Source: Apostichopus californicus (taxonomy: Eukaryota; Echinodermata; Holothuroidea; Aspidochirotida; Stichopodidae). Taken from it: a stretch of 21,086 nucleotides of DNA. The stretch covers positions 3,301 through 24,386 of the forward strand of contig JAIPMN010002888.1 in the NCBI GenBank assembly GCA_020650975.1, read 5' to 3'. The translations under genes were made by a program, and so were the position numbers. The notes under the pieces were generated by a model, which was not told the DNA's origin, did no database searches, and was given only the letters and a program-made list of their open reading frames with translations. Positions 1-8,480 of this stretch are shown here, in pieces; within the stretch, counting starts at the first letter, position 1; every line of letters starts with the position of its first letter.

Positions 1-279
1 TGCCACCAGACCATTTCATGTTTAAATACATGGTGCCACCAGACCATTTCATGTTTAAATACATGGTGCCACCAGACCATTTCATGTTTAAATACATGGT
101 GCCACCAGATCATTTCATGTTTAAATACATTGTGCCACCAGACCATTTCATGTTTAAATACATGGTGCCACCAGACCATTTCATGTTTAAATACATGGTG
201 CCACCAGACCATTTCGTGTTTAAATACATGGTGCCACCAGACCATTTCATGTTTAAATACATGGTGCCACCAGACCATT
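1..279. repeat. 33-bp minisatellite, about 8.5 copies
   Basis: Units start at 1, 34, 67, 100, 133, 166, 199, 232 and 265, and the last breaks off after 279. Copies are almost identical: the unit at 100 has gatcat for gaccat and attg for atgg, and the unit at 199 has tcgtg for tcatg. The array begins at the window edge, so its true length is unknown. Because 33 is a multiple of three, one frame on each strand is open throughout and gives an 11-residue peptide repeat (MFKYMVPPDHF on +). Each unit holds two inverted repeats, CATGT/ACATG and TGGTG-C-CACCA. It lies about 96 bp before the first exon and is most simply an intronic minisatellite. Confidence 0.95.
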
Positions 280-375
280 GGTGAAACACAATAAAATCTG
301 TTCTGCTGTTTATTCTGTCTACTACATCCTCACATACTGAGCATATCAATCTTTTTTTTTTATGTATCAATAAAG

Positions 376-629
376 GAGAACAAGACCACACATAGAAGAC
401 AGGCTTTCCTGCCCATGATGCCTGAATTGGTGGAGGCCTCGGAAGCAGAGAGTACCTGTAAATCAGAGGATAGCGCCCCAGAAGCAGACAAGGACCATTC
501 TTTAGATGCTGATCAAGTCAAGAAAGGAAAGAGTGAAGGAAGTGTACCCCAACCCCTCCAGAGAAGGACAAGCAGCATTCTCTCAGACGCCCTCCTCAAA
601 TCTCTCGGTCTAGCAAAACCTAGCAAAGA
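376..629 (+). CDS. IRAG1/IRAG2-like: Exon 1 of window: IRAG/LRMP-like protein, acidic segment with RRTSS site
   Basis: Open reading frame from about 376 to a GTAAGT donor at 630-635. The acceptor is probably the AG at 374-375 after a T-run, giving a start of ENKTTHRRQAF and entry in phase 0; this border is the less certain one. The exon ends in phase 2 (GA), which the next exon completes to GAT (Asp). The ~84 residues are rich in Glu, Asp, Ser and Lys with no membrane segment, then a basic RRTSS motif (codons from 562, first Ser 571-573) followed by a helix-like ILSDALLKSLGL. R-R-x-S is the consensus for PKA and PKG. The in-frame ATGs at 415 and 418 could be a start, but the frame is open upstream across the acceptor, so I read an internal exon. 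Family assignment rests mainly on the following exons. Confidence 0.7.
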
Positions 630-1401
630 GTAAGTTCAAAGCTTGTCAAGTTTGTTCAAATTTTGTTATTCAGAAGCCATATAACCCAATGGGACACCTT
701 TTGTTTGTCTATGCTAAATCGGACAGGAGTTTGTGTCTTGTATTGTATACTGTTAGCCGTTCAGTTTTTCGTCATTGGTTCGGCATCTGAGCTAATATCC
801 AATTTTATAGAAGAGGAATCTTGACCGAGTTAGACAGGTCCCCCCTTACTCCCACCCACTGCCTCATCAACTTGGTTCCGAGTGACCGTGTTCAAGAGGA
901 TAGTGAAAACATCTATGTTATCTAATTTGGAGGAAACACCATTAGTCAATTTGTTCTCACTTGCTCAAATAATGCAAACCTCGTGTTACTATAAAACAAA
1001 TTTAGGTAAGTTCCTCGGAAGTCGGTAGTCTGACGAACAATCTCACAATTTAAGCAAATATCTGAGTTTATCATTCTAGTCTCCTGACTTTAAATCTAAC
1101 GACAGCAGTGAGACACCACCATGGTCAAAACACATGGTTTATCTGGACAACTCTGTTCAGGAGCTCATCAGAATATGAAAAGGAAATGTGAAATGGGAGT
1201 TTTATGACATAGTGTGGGGAACGAAATGTCTTTGTATTAACTGAATCTTTTCATGGCTCGGGGTAATTACACTTGCTTGATATTTGTGTCATAGGTATGA
1301 ATAAGCTGTCAACATACATTGAACATATTTTGTTGCATGTATGTATATATAAATGAAAATCGTAATGAGTTGGAAAATCAAGAACAGTGAAGAAACTTCC
1401 A
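630..1401. other. Intron sequence, no feature seen
   Basis: About 770 bp following the GTAAGT donor. I see no repeat, transposon end or second exon here. It is AT-rich single-copy-looking intron. Confidence 0.6.
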
Positions 1402-1472
1402 GCCTCCACCGGGATTCGAACCCGGGCCTTCCGCTCTGTACGCGGACACCCTAACCACTAGGCTATGGACGC
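1402..1472 (-). tRNA. tRNA-like gene or pseudogene, anticodon loop GTACAGA
   Basis: Read on the minus strand, 71 nt fold as a cloverleaf. The acceptor GCGTCCA/TGGAGGC pairs 6 of 7 with one G-G mismatch. The D arm is GCCT-AGTGGTTA-GGGT, the anticodon stem TCCGC/GCGGA is perfect, the variable loop is 4 nt, and the T arm CCGGG-TTCGAAT-CCCGG is perfect. The A box (TAGCCTAGTGG) and B box (GGTTCGAATCC) are good, and a T4 stretch lies about 25 nt downstream (1374-1377 on +). With U33 in place the anticodon would be ACA (UGU, Cys), but the body does not look like metazoan tRNA-Cys. With the acceptor mismatch, a pseudogene or tRNA-derived repeat head is at least as likely as a functional tRNA. It is antisense to the host gene. 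Confidence 0.6.
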
Positions 1473-2690
1473 TGATTGTATGTCCAGAGGTTCGAAACCG
1501 GTAAGGAAGGTCGTAATTCCACTGTAGGCGTTTGTCACCCGTATCGAACAATACTAGTTCTGTTTTCGGTGACGTATTTGCCTTACTCTAGAGATCAATC
1601 ATGATGCTAACCAACTCGAAATCATTTGTGATTCCTAAAGCCGAATCTCGAAAGAGATACTTTGAACAGACTTTATGTTAATGCAATATATATATATATA
1701 TGTATACATGTACACTATTGTAGAATTATTAATGGTTGGATAACAATATCAAATCTGGATTTTCTACTATCTGGATACACAGGGACATGATAATACATGA
1801 TTACATTCACAGCTTACCTGCTGAGGTTGATAAATGGTTACTGCAAATCCCGATCAATGCCATTCCCCCTATTTGTCTGTTCATAACTACTCACAATTAA
1901 CCTTCTAAAAGTGCATTGAAGCCAGCAAGTTGGTGTTTGGTGTCACCATCTTAACAAAAAGTCAAAATGCTCAAGTTTCATATAGTTTGGAGTAGTTTGC
2001 CATGGCAACAAAGTAAATTTTTTTTAATAATTATATGTCAAAACCAGTTATATCCCACAAATGTTAATGACCCTATTTTTGGGTTTTGGTATTGTTTGTT
2101 TATTTGATGGAGGATGGGTTGGGGGGGGGGGTGTTGGGATTGGGATATGAGGGGGGAAGCTGCAAAGTTTATGCATAACCCAGCTGTCCTTTTTTGACAA
2201 ATTTGTTTATATAGCTGCAATATTATATAAGGTGTTTTTTGGTACCTTAGCTCTCCTGCAATTGTCGTTTTATTGTTCATATTAAAGTAACAGTATGTTC
2301 TCAATACATGTACACAATTATATTTTGTGTGCATCTACAGTTTCTTAGAATTAGGGTGGAAAAGAGGGTTGTAATAGGCAGGAGAGAGGGTGTTGGGGGA
2401 TTGAAGTGTTTTAAATATTGCTCCAGCCATTGCTAAGGTGGTCTTCCTCTTCAATGATTATGGTAAATCTGTTCTTTGAATCAATTCAATTCAATTCATC
2501 AAACTTTAAATAATATCAATCTCTTTTTAATGAAAATACTGTATACGGTGCATTTGTTGTGTACGATTAAATAGAGATTGGGGAATGACGACAAGAAGCT
2601 TGATGGTGAATAGAAAAAACTGAGGATAAATATAAATCTTCAGTCTACTGAGCATAAATGTGGAATGCTATCCATTAACGGGCAGGTGAA
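1473..2690. other. Intron with minor simple repeats
   Basis: Contains a B-box-like GGTTCGAAACC at about 1493-1503 just beyond the tRNA-like unit, a short TA microsatellite at about 1685-1702, a G-rich segment at 2116-2156 and a (CAATT)n run near 2478-2497. No exon or complete transposon is recognised. Confidence 0.5.
2116..2156 (+). other. Potential G-quadruplex, sense strand
   Basis: Runs GGG (2116-2118), G11 (2121-2131), GGG (2136-2138), GGG (2142-2144), then G6 at 2151-2156, with loops of 2, 4 and 3 nt among the first four. This satisfies the standard G3+N1-7 pattern in DNA and in the intron RNA. No function is inferred. Confidence 0.7.
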
Positions 2691-3420
2691 TGTGAAAATT
2701 TGGGCAATATGCTGAGAATATTTCGGGCACCTACCAGTGGCGGAGCGTCCATACAGTCAGAGGGGGCGGATGCCCCCTCCCCCCCCTGACGGACTCAAAT
2801 GGACCGCTGGCGCCCTCTTCAGCTTTTTACAACTTTCTACTTATTCGCGATTATTGACTTTTTTTATTGCGCTCTGAAATACCTATTGACATTTGTCACA
2901 TTTTGTTGGTGCAATTTTCTGACAAATGGCGATGACACCTATTTATTCTTCGTTTATCTGCAAATTAGCAAGGCCTGGAACGGGTCATTTCCGGCGATTT
3001 AGGGAGCATCTTTACTCAAAAAATTTCTGTACGCTCCGCGCCAACCTGTGGTGGCGCTCCGCTTAGATAGTGTCGAAAGCGCCCCTGCAAACCATTCTCA
3101 CCCCCTGACTAATACCCCTAGCTCCGCCACTGGCACCTACTGAAAGAAGAATAATTTGCAATTTTTTTTTCAATGGTTAAACTTATATTATTATCATTAT
3201 TGTTGTAACGACTTCCCCAATAATTATAACCAATATGGAAGGGTAATAACACGGAAAATAATTTTATGTTATTGCATGTGATGTAATAATCGATGAATGC
3301 CTTTATATGATATGCACTTTAACATGTGTAACGCGCGCGGAGTGCGCAAAAAATTTTGGTTATATTTTTCGGGCAAGTCGTTACAGCCCCCCCAAATCAA
3401 ATGAAGCTCCTACGCCTATG
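2691..3420 (-). mobile_element. Truncated MITE (family B), inverted copy, split by a hAT-type MITE
   Basis: The reverse complement of this stretch matches 3467-3750: compare GTAGGTGCCCGAAA, CAATGGTTAAACT, CCAATATGGAAGGGT, TGATATGCAC and CTCCTACGCCTATG. Its terminal CATAGGCGTAGGAG (3407-3420 on minus) is intact. The other end stops at 2691, so about 66 bp including the second terminus are missing. It has a roughly 45-nt private insertion near 3345-3390. The copy is broken at 2735-3132 by another element with a target duplication, so it is the older insertion. The two copies form an inverted repeat around a 46-bp spacer (3421-3466). Confidence 0.8.
2735..3132. mobile_element. hAT-type MITE (family A), copy 1, 398 bp
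   Basis: Begins CAGTGGCGGAGC and ends with its exact inverse GCTCCGCCACTG. It is flanked by a perfect 8-bp target duplication, GCACCTAC, at 2727-2734 and 3133-3140. Terminal CAG(T/G)G and 8-bp duplications are the hAT superfamily signature. There is no transposase; the 67-codon frame inside (2799-3002) is chance. It sits inside the older family B element. A related copy lies at 4387-4731. Confidence 0.92.
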
Positions 3421-3466
3421 ATTTGGTCCATTGTGTACAGTAACTCAAAAAGTGTGTTCTCTTCAC

Positions 3467-3816
3467 CATAGGCGTAGGAGCCCAATTTGATTTGGGGGGC
3501 TCCGCGCACATTCCACCCGTTAATGTGCATATCATGTAGGCATGCATCAGTTATTACATCGCATGCCAATTTAACTTACAATCATTTTCCGTGTTATAAC
3601 CCTTCCATATTGGTTATAATTATTGGGAAAGTCGTTACAATAATAATGATAAGAAAAATATCAGTTTAACCATTGAAAAACACATTGCAAATTATTTTTA
3701 CTTTCAGTAGGTGCCCGAAAAATTCTCAGCATATTGCCTGAATTTTCACAAAAATATTTGGTTGGGGGTCTACAGCCCCCCCCCCCAGCCACCCCGCCTC
3801 CTATGCCTACAGTATG
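3467..3816 (+). mobile_element. MITE family B, complete copy, 350 bp
   Basis: Flanked by a perfect 8-bp direct repeat CTCTTCAC at 3459-3466 and 3817-3824. The left end is CATAGGCGTAGGAGCC. The inverse of the right end is CATACTGTAGGCATAGGAGGC, so the inverted termini share TAGGC(G/A)TAGGAG with a small offset. The 8-bp duplication and CA termini fit a hAT-like non-autonomous element; the superfamily is inferred. It carries C-runs near both ends and no coding capacity. Its right edge is only 41 bp from the next exon. Confidence 0.8.
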
Positions 3817-3857
3817 CTCTTCACTTAAACCAGTTGTTGTTGTCGGAATCTTTGCAG

Positions 3858-4029
3858 TCCTCAGAAGATGTCCGACAGAGAAGTGCAAATGAAGTTCTCG
3901 GACCTGTCAATGGCTATCAAATCCAGCAAGGATACTGTAGATAAACGAGTGGAAATACAAACCAGGGAGAGAAATTTAGCCGAAGAAAATATGGGCAAAG
4001 AGCTCGAAGGCCTTGTATCATCAATACAG
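3858..4029 (+). CDS. IRAG1/IRAG2-like: Exon 2: IRAG/LRMP family coiled-coil segment
   Basis: The acceptor is TTTGCAG ending at 3857, and the donor is CAG|GTAACG at 4030. The first base (T) completes the split codon GA|T from exon 1. The alternative AG at 3864 would break phase, which decides the border. The exon ends in phase 0. The 57 residues are charged and helical (EVQMKFSDLSMAIKSSKDT, then RNLAEENMGKELEGL). The pattern FxxLSxAxKxxxxTxxKRxxxQxRxRxxAEEN-x-x-KELE is what I recall from vertebrate LRMP and IRAG1, where it opens the conserved coiled coil used for IP3-receptor association. The ATG at 3868 is not needed as a start. Both splice sites and phase agree, so I am confident of the exon; the family name is from memory, without a database search. 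Confidence 0.85.
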
Positions 4030-4386
4030 GTAACGTATCAGGATATTTCAAGAAATATCGTTGTGACTTTATTCTCTGCCGTAAGCCACCGTAAATGTTA
4101 AATATATGTTGATTATTCGACAAGGTTGTTATAATTCTGCTGAGAAGTCATTTCTGGAGGCTAATAGCTTATCACCAATTTAAAGAATAGAATCTATTGC
4201 TAACACCTGGGGAGCATTTTATCCAATGTCACTTAGTAGTGTTGCAACGATATTGCAGCCATATCGTTTGCATTTTATGGATATGAACTTTTTAGCATAC
4301 CTGTATATGATGTTGATTGAAAATCTTGCAAAATGATATGGCATAAAAGTTGGTATTTGACCGAGTGTGATACAGCGGGAAACTGC
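4030..4386. other. Intron sequence, no feature seen
   Basis: About 357 bp between the exon donor and the next transposon. Nothing recognisable apart from the 8-bp target duplication at its right edge (4379-4386). Confidence 0.6.
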
Positions 4387-4731
4387 CAGTGGCGGAGCGT
4401 CCATACAGTCGGGGGGGGGGGGGCGGACCCACCTGACGGACTCAAATGGACTGCTGGTGCCCTTTTCAGCTCTTTACCACTTTTTACTTATTCATGATTA
4501 TTGACTTTTTTTATTGCGCTCTCATCTACTTATTGACATTTGTCACATTTTGTTGGTGTAATTTGGCTCTTCGTTTATCTGCAAATTAGCCAGGCCCGGA
4601 AAGGGTCATTTCCGGCGATCTAGGGAGTATCTTTACACAAAAATTTTCTGTACGCTACGTTAGATAGTGTCGAAAGAGCCCCTACAGACCATTCTCCCCC
4701 GTCCTGACCAATACCCCTAGCTCCACCACTG
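4387..4731. mobile_element. hAT-type MITE (family A), copy 2, 345 bp
   Basis: Starts CAGTGGCGGAGCG and ends GCTCCACCACTG (one change from the perfect inverse), flanked by a perfect 8-bp duplication GAAACTGC at 4379-4386 and 4732-4739. The interior aligns along its length with 2735-3132, including GACGGACTCAAATGGAC and TTTCCGGCGAT, with internal deletions and a G14 run near the left end. Same orientation as copy 1. Confidence 0.92.
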
Positions 4732-4739
4732 GAAACTGC

Positions 4740-5007
4740 CTATTGCCAATTACCTTCATTATCTACATTACCTACATGCCAATTACCTCCATTCACAATC
4801 GGGCCGATGCTGATTAAATATATGGCTCCATATCAGCTAGGGTGTAAAAGGGTATCGAAAACCGAATATCGAAACCATCATCAACACGACTGTCCAATCA
4901 GAGCATTCAACACTGTCAGTAGGATTTCATAGTTTGCCGATATTATAGCGATGTCGGTTTTGAGAAGAAAACTGAATTTGTCTACCATATCAATATGGAT
5001 TATCTGT
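4740..5007. other. Intron sequence between MITE and SINE
   Basis: Short imperfect local repeats (attacct...attaccta) near 4740-4795, otherwise unremarkable. No exon. Confidence 0.5.
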
Positions 5008-5063
5008 ATACTGTTGCAACACTATCACCGAGCAAAATGCCATGGAAAATGGAAAAGTGTAAC
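5008..5063 (+). repeat. Left copy of 56-nt direct repeat flanking a SINE
   Basis: Matches 5336-5391 with three visible differences (g/c at 5030/5358, then two changes near the end). Shared text includes CTGTTGCAACACTATCACC and GCAAAATGCCATGG. The right copy begins directly after the SINE tail, while the left copy is about 35 bp before the tRNA-like head. Confidence 0.9.
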
Positions 5064-5097
5064 ATATATTATTTTCTCCATCTCAATGTGGAGTTAT

Positions 5098-5338
5098 GGA
5101 GTGTTAGCTCAGCGGTTAACGCCGGTGCCTTTCAATCATAAAGTCCCGAGTTCGAGTCACTCCCAGATTAATGTATGTCGTCCAGTGACAGAGTTTGGAC
5201 AATTGACAATTCATAATCATGGACGTTAAAAATGAATCTAAGAGACTGACTTCGGTCAGCTTGCAGCTTTGATAAGCTAATGATGGCTTCTTTGCGGGTT
5301 CCTGCTTGCAGGAGGATCTAAAATACATACATACATAC
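5098..5338 (+). mobile_element. tRNA-derived SINE with hairpin body and ATAC tail
   Basis: The head (5098-5163) is tRNA-like: GGAGTGT pairs with the terminal CACTCC, with an A-box-like TAGCTCAGCGG and a B-box-like GAGTTCGAGTC; the anticodon arm is degenerate. The body has three small hairpins: CTGAC-TTCG-GTCAG (5246-5259), AGCTT-TGAT-AAGCT (5265-5278) and CCTGC-TT-GCAGG (5301-5312). It ends in an (ATAC)n tail at about 5320-5338. A Pol III promoter, an unrelated body and a simple-repeat tail define a SINE; I do not recognise the family. Confidence 0.8.
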
Positions 5339-5391
5339 TGTTGCAACACTATCACCCAGCAAAATGCCATGGAAAATGGAAAAGGGCAACA
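5336..5391 (+). repeat. Right copy of 56-nt direct repeat flanking a SINE
   Basis: Partner of 5008-5063. It is adjacent to the ATAC tail, as a target-site duplication would be, but far longer than the usual 5-20 bp for LINE-driven insertion. Confidence 0.9.
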
Positions 5392-6838
5392 GTTGTTTGT
5401 ATAGCTGTTATTTATATACACAGAGAGTATTTGATTTCATAAAGACAAAACCCTCAGAGCCTTCAAATATGAGCCAGGAAATTTACAACAGTCTAAATTT
5501 ATACCCTGAATATTATTATGATTACACCCCCTCCCTCCCCCTTCCTTTAAAAAAAAGCAACTTTGTATTAAACTGATTCAAATTTGTTTTAACAAGAATG
5601 ATCTGTTTGGTTTATTACTGGAATAATATGCTGCATTTTTTTAATATTTAAACACCATAATGTAATTTATCTCAGATTGCTGACTACAGCATGGCTATTA
5701 TCTGTTGTAGGTTTGCTGATCTGAACATTTAACTTGCTTTCGTTTTGGGGCACATCGTTACTGAAATTAAATGAACAATGCAGTCCATTGTCGTGGGTAG
5801 TAAAGGTACATAAAGTTTGCACACAAATTAAAGGAAGAAGAAAAGTAGAGAAGTCGCAAAACTTGGACAATTTCTGTTAAACTGTTTGCATGCAATGAGT
5901 ATTATCTTGCAAAAAAGTGTCTGTGATGACAAAATTCCCAGAATCGTTTGGAACTTTTGATGAACAAGTAAATATCTTTCATCGGCTTTAATCAAATGCA
6001 TGAGAACATCTTATAGTTTGATTGTTTGCAATCTTTGTTTGAGTAATATTTGTTAGTTTTTGGGAAATTTGTCAGATATTTGCAACCAGTACAAAAAAAC
6101 CCAAGTTGCTCAGATTTTTAAAAAATTAATATATACATACATTTAGACCAGCATTTTGAGGTCAATGGACTGAAGTTAAAGTGTATGGATTTAAAAACAG
6201 CAAAAAATGTAAAGTCTGTGACATTCTGCTACCATGTTTGCATTTGTAACAAAATATGTTATGGAAATACTATGTGCTTCTCGTTGTGTCCACAAAATAT
6301 TATATCCTCCAATTTTAATATTCATCATGTTTTTCTTGATTATTTATTTTTGGTCGGACTGAAATGCAACCATATCTATCCTAACTACTTAAAGAATATC
6401 ACTGTGCCATTCTTTATTCAATTCTTTGCTCTATACTTGAGTATCAGTCGGTTGAAATACAATTTGAAAGCACAAGTAATTGTATCATAGCATGATGGTA
6501 GGTCGTAAAGTATGTGTGTAGTACTACACAAATGGAAAACAAGAGCCACTTCAATCTGGTTTTTTTTTCTTAAGTGATCGCACAGACTGTTCAGGAAAGA
6601 GGAAATTCCTGTTTGTCTTAGAAGAATGAATACGAGAAAACAAGCCAACATCTCCGCGACCCTTTGTACAATTAACGCGAGAGAGTACTAATTAACTAGA
6701 AGACAATAAGACACACTCCTCATTATGTCAGGTCATATGCGACTGTTTGGTGTTTTCATTTAAGATTAAGTTTACATTGTGAAAGGTGCATTTTGCATCA
6801 GCTTTGCCATTAAGGCCCTCTCCTTGTATGCATTAATA
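5392..6838. other. Intron, no gene or repeat recognised
   Basis: About 1.4 kb of AT-rich sequence. The open frames here (for example 6185-6490) are unlike coding sequence, lack paired splice sites and show no family resemblance. Confidence 0.6.
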
Positions 6839-7097
6839 AGATATATCGCTCTTTCTTAGTGAGAGGTATATGTGCACTGGTTACAGTCAGTTTACATTAG
6901 TAAGATATGTCCTTCCTTCTTAGTGAGAGGTATATGTGCACTGGTTACACTCAGTTTACATTAGTAAGATATGTCCCTCCTTCTTAGTGAGTGGTATATG
7001 TGCACTTGTTACAGTCAGTTTACATTAGTAAGATATATCCTTCCTTAGTGAGTGGTATATGTGCACTGGTTACAGTCAGTTTACATTAGTCAGATAT
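6839..7097. repeat. 64-bp tandem repeat, four copies
   Basis: AGATAT(A/G)TC starts units at 6839, 6903, 6967 and 7031, and a partial fifth start lies at 7092 after a 3-bp shorter unit. Each unit contains GGTATATGTGCACTGGTTAC and CAGTTTACATTAG with few differences. A G11 run follows at about 7109-7119. The array ends 207 bp before the next exon. Confidence 0.93.
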
Positions 7098-7304
7098 TAC
7101 CCTGGGAGGGGGGGGGGGATGTCCCTGATATTAGACTATCCAATGCCAATAAAATACAATGAAAAGGGAGTACTTAGATATATTCTCTAAGTTACACCAT
7201 GTATTATCATACTATTATTACTTTTATTTTTTTAGCACCTTTTGATTGCTGTATTTTGTATTAAAAGCTTTCATTGTTGTTATTCAATTTAACACACATT
7301 TCAG

Positions 7305-7436
7305 GAATTAGAACTGCATGCCTCAGAGAGCGCCCTCTGCCAGCACGCTTCTCAACTCAAGCAGAAGGTGGGGATGCTACGAACCATGACGAGGAATCTC
7401 TCCAGCAAAGCTGAAGGTCTCGGACAAGTCCTTCAG
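7305..7436 (+). CDS. IRAG1/IRAG2-like: Exon 3: IRAG/LRMP family coiled coil
   Basis: The acceptor is ACACATTTCAG ending at 7304 and the donor is CAG|GTAATA at 7437. It is exactly 44 codons, phase 0 to phase 0, joining 3858-4029 without a frame change. The product (ELELHASESALC, then SQLKQKVGMLRTMTRNLSSK, then AEGLGQVLQ) has heptad-like spacing of Leu, Val and Met and no proline, as expected for the central coiled coil. In the vertebrate proteins the equivalent segment has the same register: a cluster, a QL-x-x-x-V spacing, then R-A-E-x-(L/V)-G before an EKR/EAR-type start of the next exon. A 73-bp tandem array starts three bases after the donor. Confidence 0.88.
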
Positions 7437-7438
7437 GT

Positions 7439-7817
7439 AATATACGTTCAACATGAGAGAGAGTCCATTTAGGGGTTAGGGGAGTTTCATGATCACTAGT
7501 CCAGTACAGATATTATACCTTCAACATTAGGGAGAGTCCATTTAGGAGTTAGGGGAGTTTCATGATCACTAGTCCAGTACAGATATTATACCTTCAACAT
7601 GAGGGAGAGTCCATTTAGGGGTTCTAGGGAAGATTTCATGATCACTAGTCCAGTACAGATATTATACCTTCAACATTAGGGAGAGTCCATTTAGGGGTTC
7701 TAGGGAAGATTTCATGATCACTAGTCCAGTACAGATATTATACCTTCAACATGAGGGAGAGTCCATTTAGGGGTTCTAGGGAAGATTTCAGGATCACTAG
7801 TCCAGTACAGATATTAT
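7439..7817. repeat. 73/76-bp tandem repeat, five copies, starting at the splice donor
   Basis: TTCAACAT occurs at 7447, 7520, 7593, 7669 and 7745 (periods 73, 73, 76, 76). Units share GAGAGTCCATTTAG, TTTCATGATCACTAGTCC and AGTACAGATATTATACC. The first unit begins inside the intron donor: CAG|GTAATATACGTTCAAC in the exon junction corresponds to CAGATATTATACCTTCAAC at later junctions. It is entirely intronic; the open frame at 7751-7948 begins in the last unit and is not supported as coding. Confidence 0.93.
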
Positions 7818-7975
7818 TTGTGCTATTGTGGAATTTTATATTCAATTATACAATATGGTCATGTATTTGGCTAGCTATTCATTCATTTGGTTTACACCTT
7901 TTATTACACATTAATTGTGTTAGCCTTGGTTCTTGGGGTTTTGCATAGAATATTTTCTGATTTTCTGTGACTTAA

Positions 7976-8339
7976 AGGCATTAAAGACTCGCCCCAAACA
8001 GCGTGCCGCCATCTTTAAAAAGTTAACTTTTCCATTGCTTGCAAATAAAGTTTTTCTCTTGTCGCTACAAAATGCAGACAGTAATGAAACGTGATACCTT
8101 GTTATCTTTAGCTGGACCTGAGATGTCCATCGCTGTATCAGTCGTACACTGTGCTGTGGGTATTGACCGCAGCTGTATGTACTGACTGTACACTAGTGAC
8201 TAATTACCAACGGTAGCAAGCTGAGTGTGTATTTTCTGGGATCGATGGTGGTGTCTAACACTTCTGTTACACCTCATTGGAAAAACTAGGTCAGATTACC
8301 GGCATGAGACGTTTCTTTGTGCCCGAGTCTTCACGCCCT
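7976..8339. mobile_element. TTAA-flanked MITE (family C), copy 1, 364 bp
   Basis: Bounded by TTAA at 7972-7975 and 8340-8343. The ends are AGGCATTAAAGACTCG and, as the inverse of the right end, AGGGCGTGAAGACTCG, an imperfect 16-bp inverted terminal repeat. TTAA duplication is typical of piggyBac-type transposases. There is no coding capacity. It aligns over its full length with 19669-20027 (shared blocks include CTACAAAATGCAGACAGTAA and GAGATGTCCATCGCTG). Its right edge lies 43 bp before the next exon. Confidence 0.88.
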
Positions 8340-8382
8340 TTAAATTCCCTCCCTTTCTTTTTTTTTGGCTTTGTGACATTAG

Positions 8383-8480
8383 GAGAAGAGAATAAGCACT
8401 GCCTGTGAAGTTATGGTGAAGTACGTTGACAATCTCCGAGTGATGCTTGACCGTAAGAAAGAAGAGTTGGAAGATGCAAA
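8383..8480 (+). CDS. IRAG1/IRAG2-like: Exon 4: IRAG/LRMP signature coiled-coil exon
   Basis: The acceptor is GTGACATTAG ending at 8382 after a C/T-rich stretch with a T-run, and the donor is AAA|GTAAGC at 8481. It enters in phase 0 and leaves in phase 2 (AA, completed by G to Lys). The 32 complete codons read EKRISTACEVMVKYVDNLRV and continue MLDRKKEELEDA. The EVMVxYVxNLxR block followed by a Lys/Glu-rich helix is the stretch I recognise best as shared by vertebrate IRAG1 and LRMP, so this exon carries most of the family assignment. It continues the coiled coil of the previous two exons, for about 130 helical residues in total. A strong G-rich segment lies about 90 bp downstream of the donor. 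Confidence 0.9.

Noticed and set aside
18-284. 88-codon open frame of an 11-residue repeat
   Set aside because: Produced by a 33-bp minisatellite whose period is a multiple of three; both strands are open, and no splice or start context supports translation.
415-420. ATGATG as the gene's translation start
   Set aside because: The frame stays open upstream through a plausible acceptor at 374-375, and no promoter or 5' UTR evidence was seen, so an internal exon is more likely.
2799-3002. 67-codon frame within the hAT-type MITE
   Set aside because: The second MITE copy does not preserve this frame, so it is not a transposase fragment.
6839-7817. CRISPR-like arrays
   Set aside because: The 64-bp and 73/76-bp units are contiguous tandem repeats without unique spacers, and the sequence is eukaryotic.
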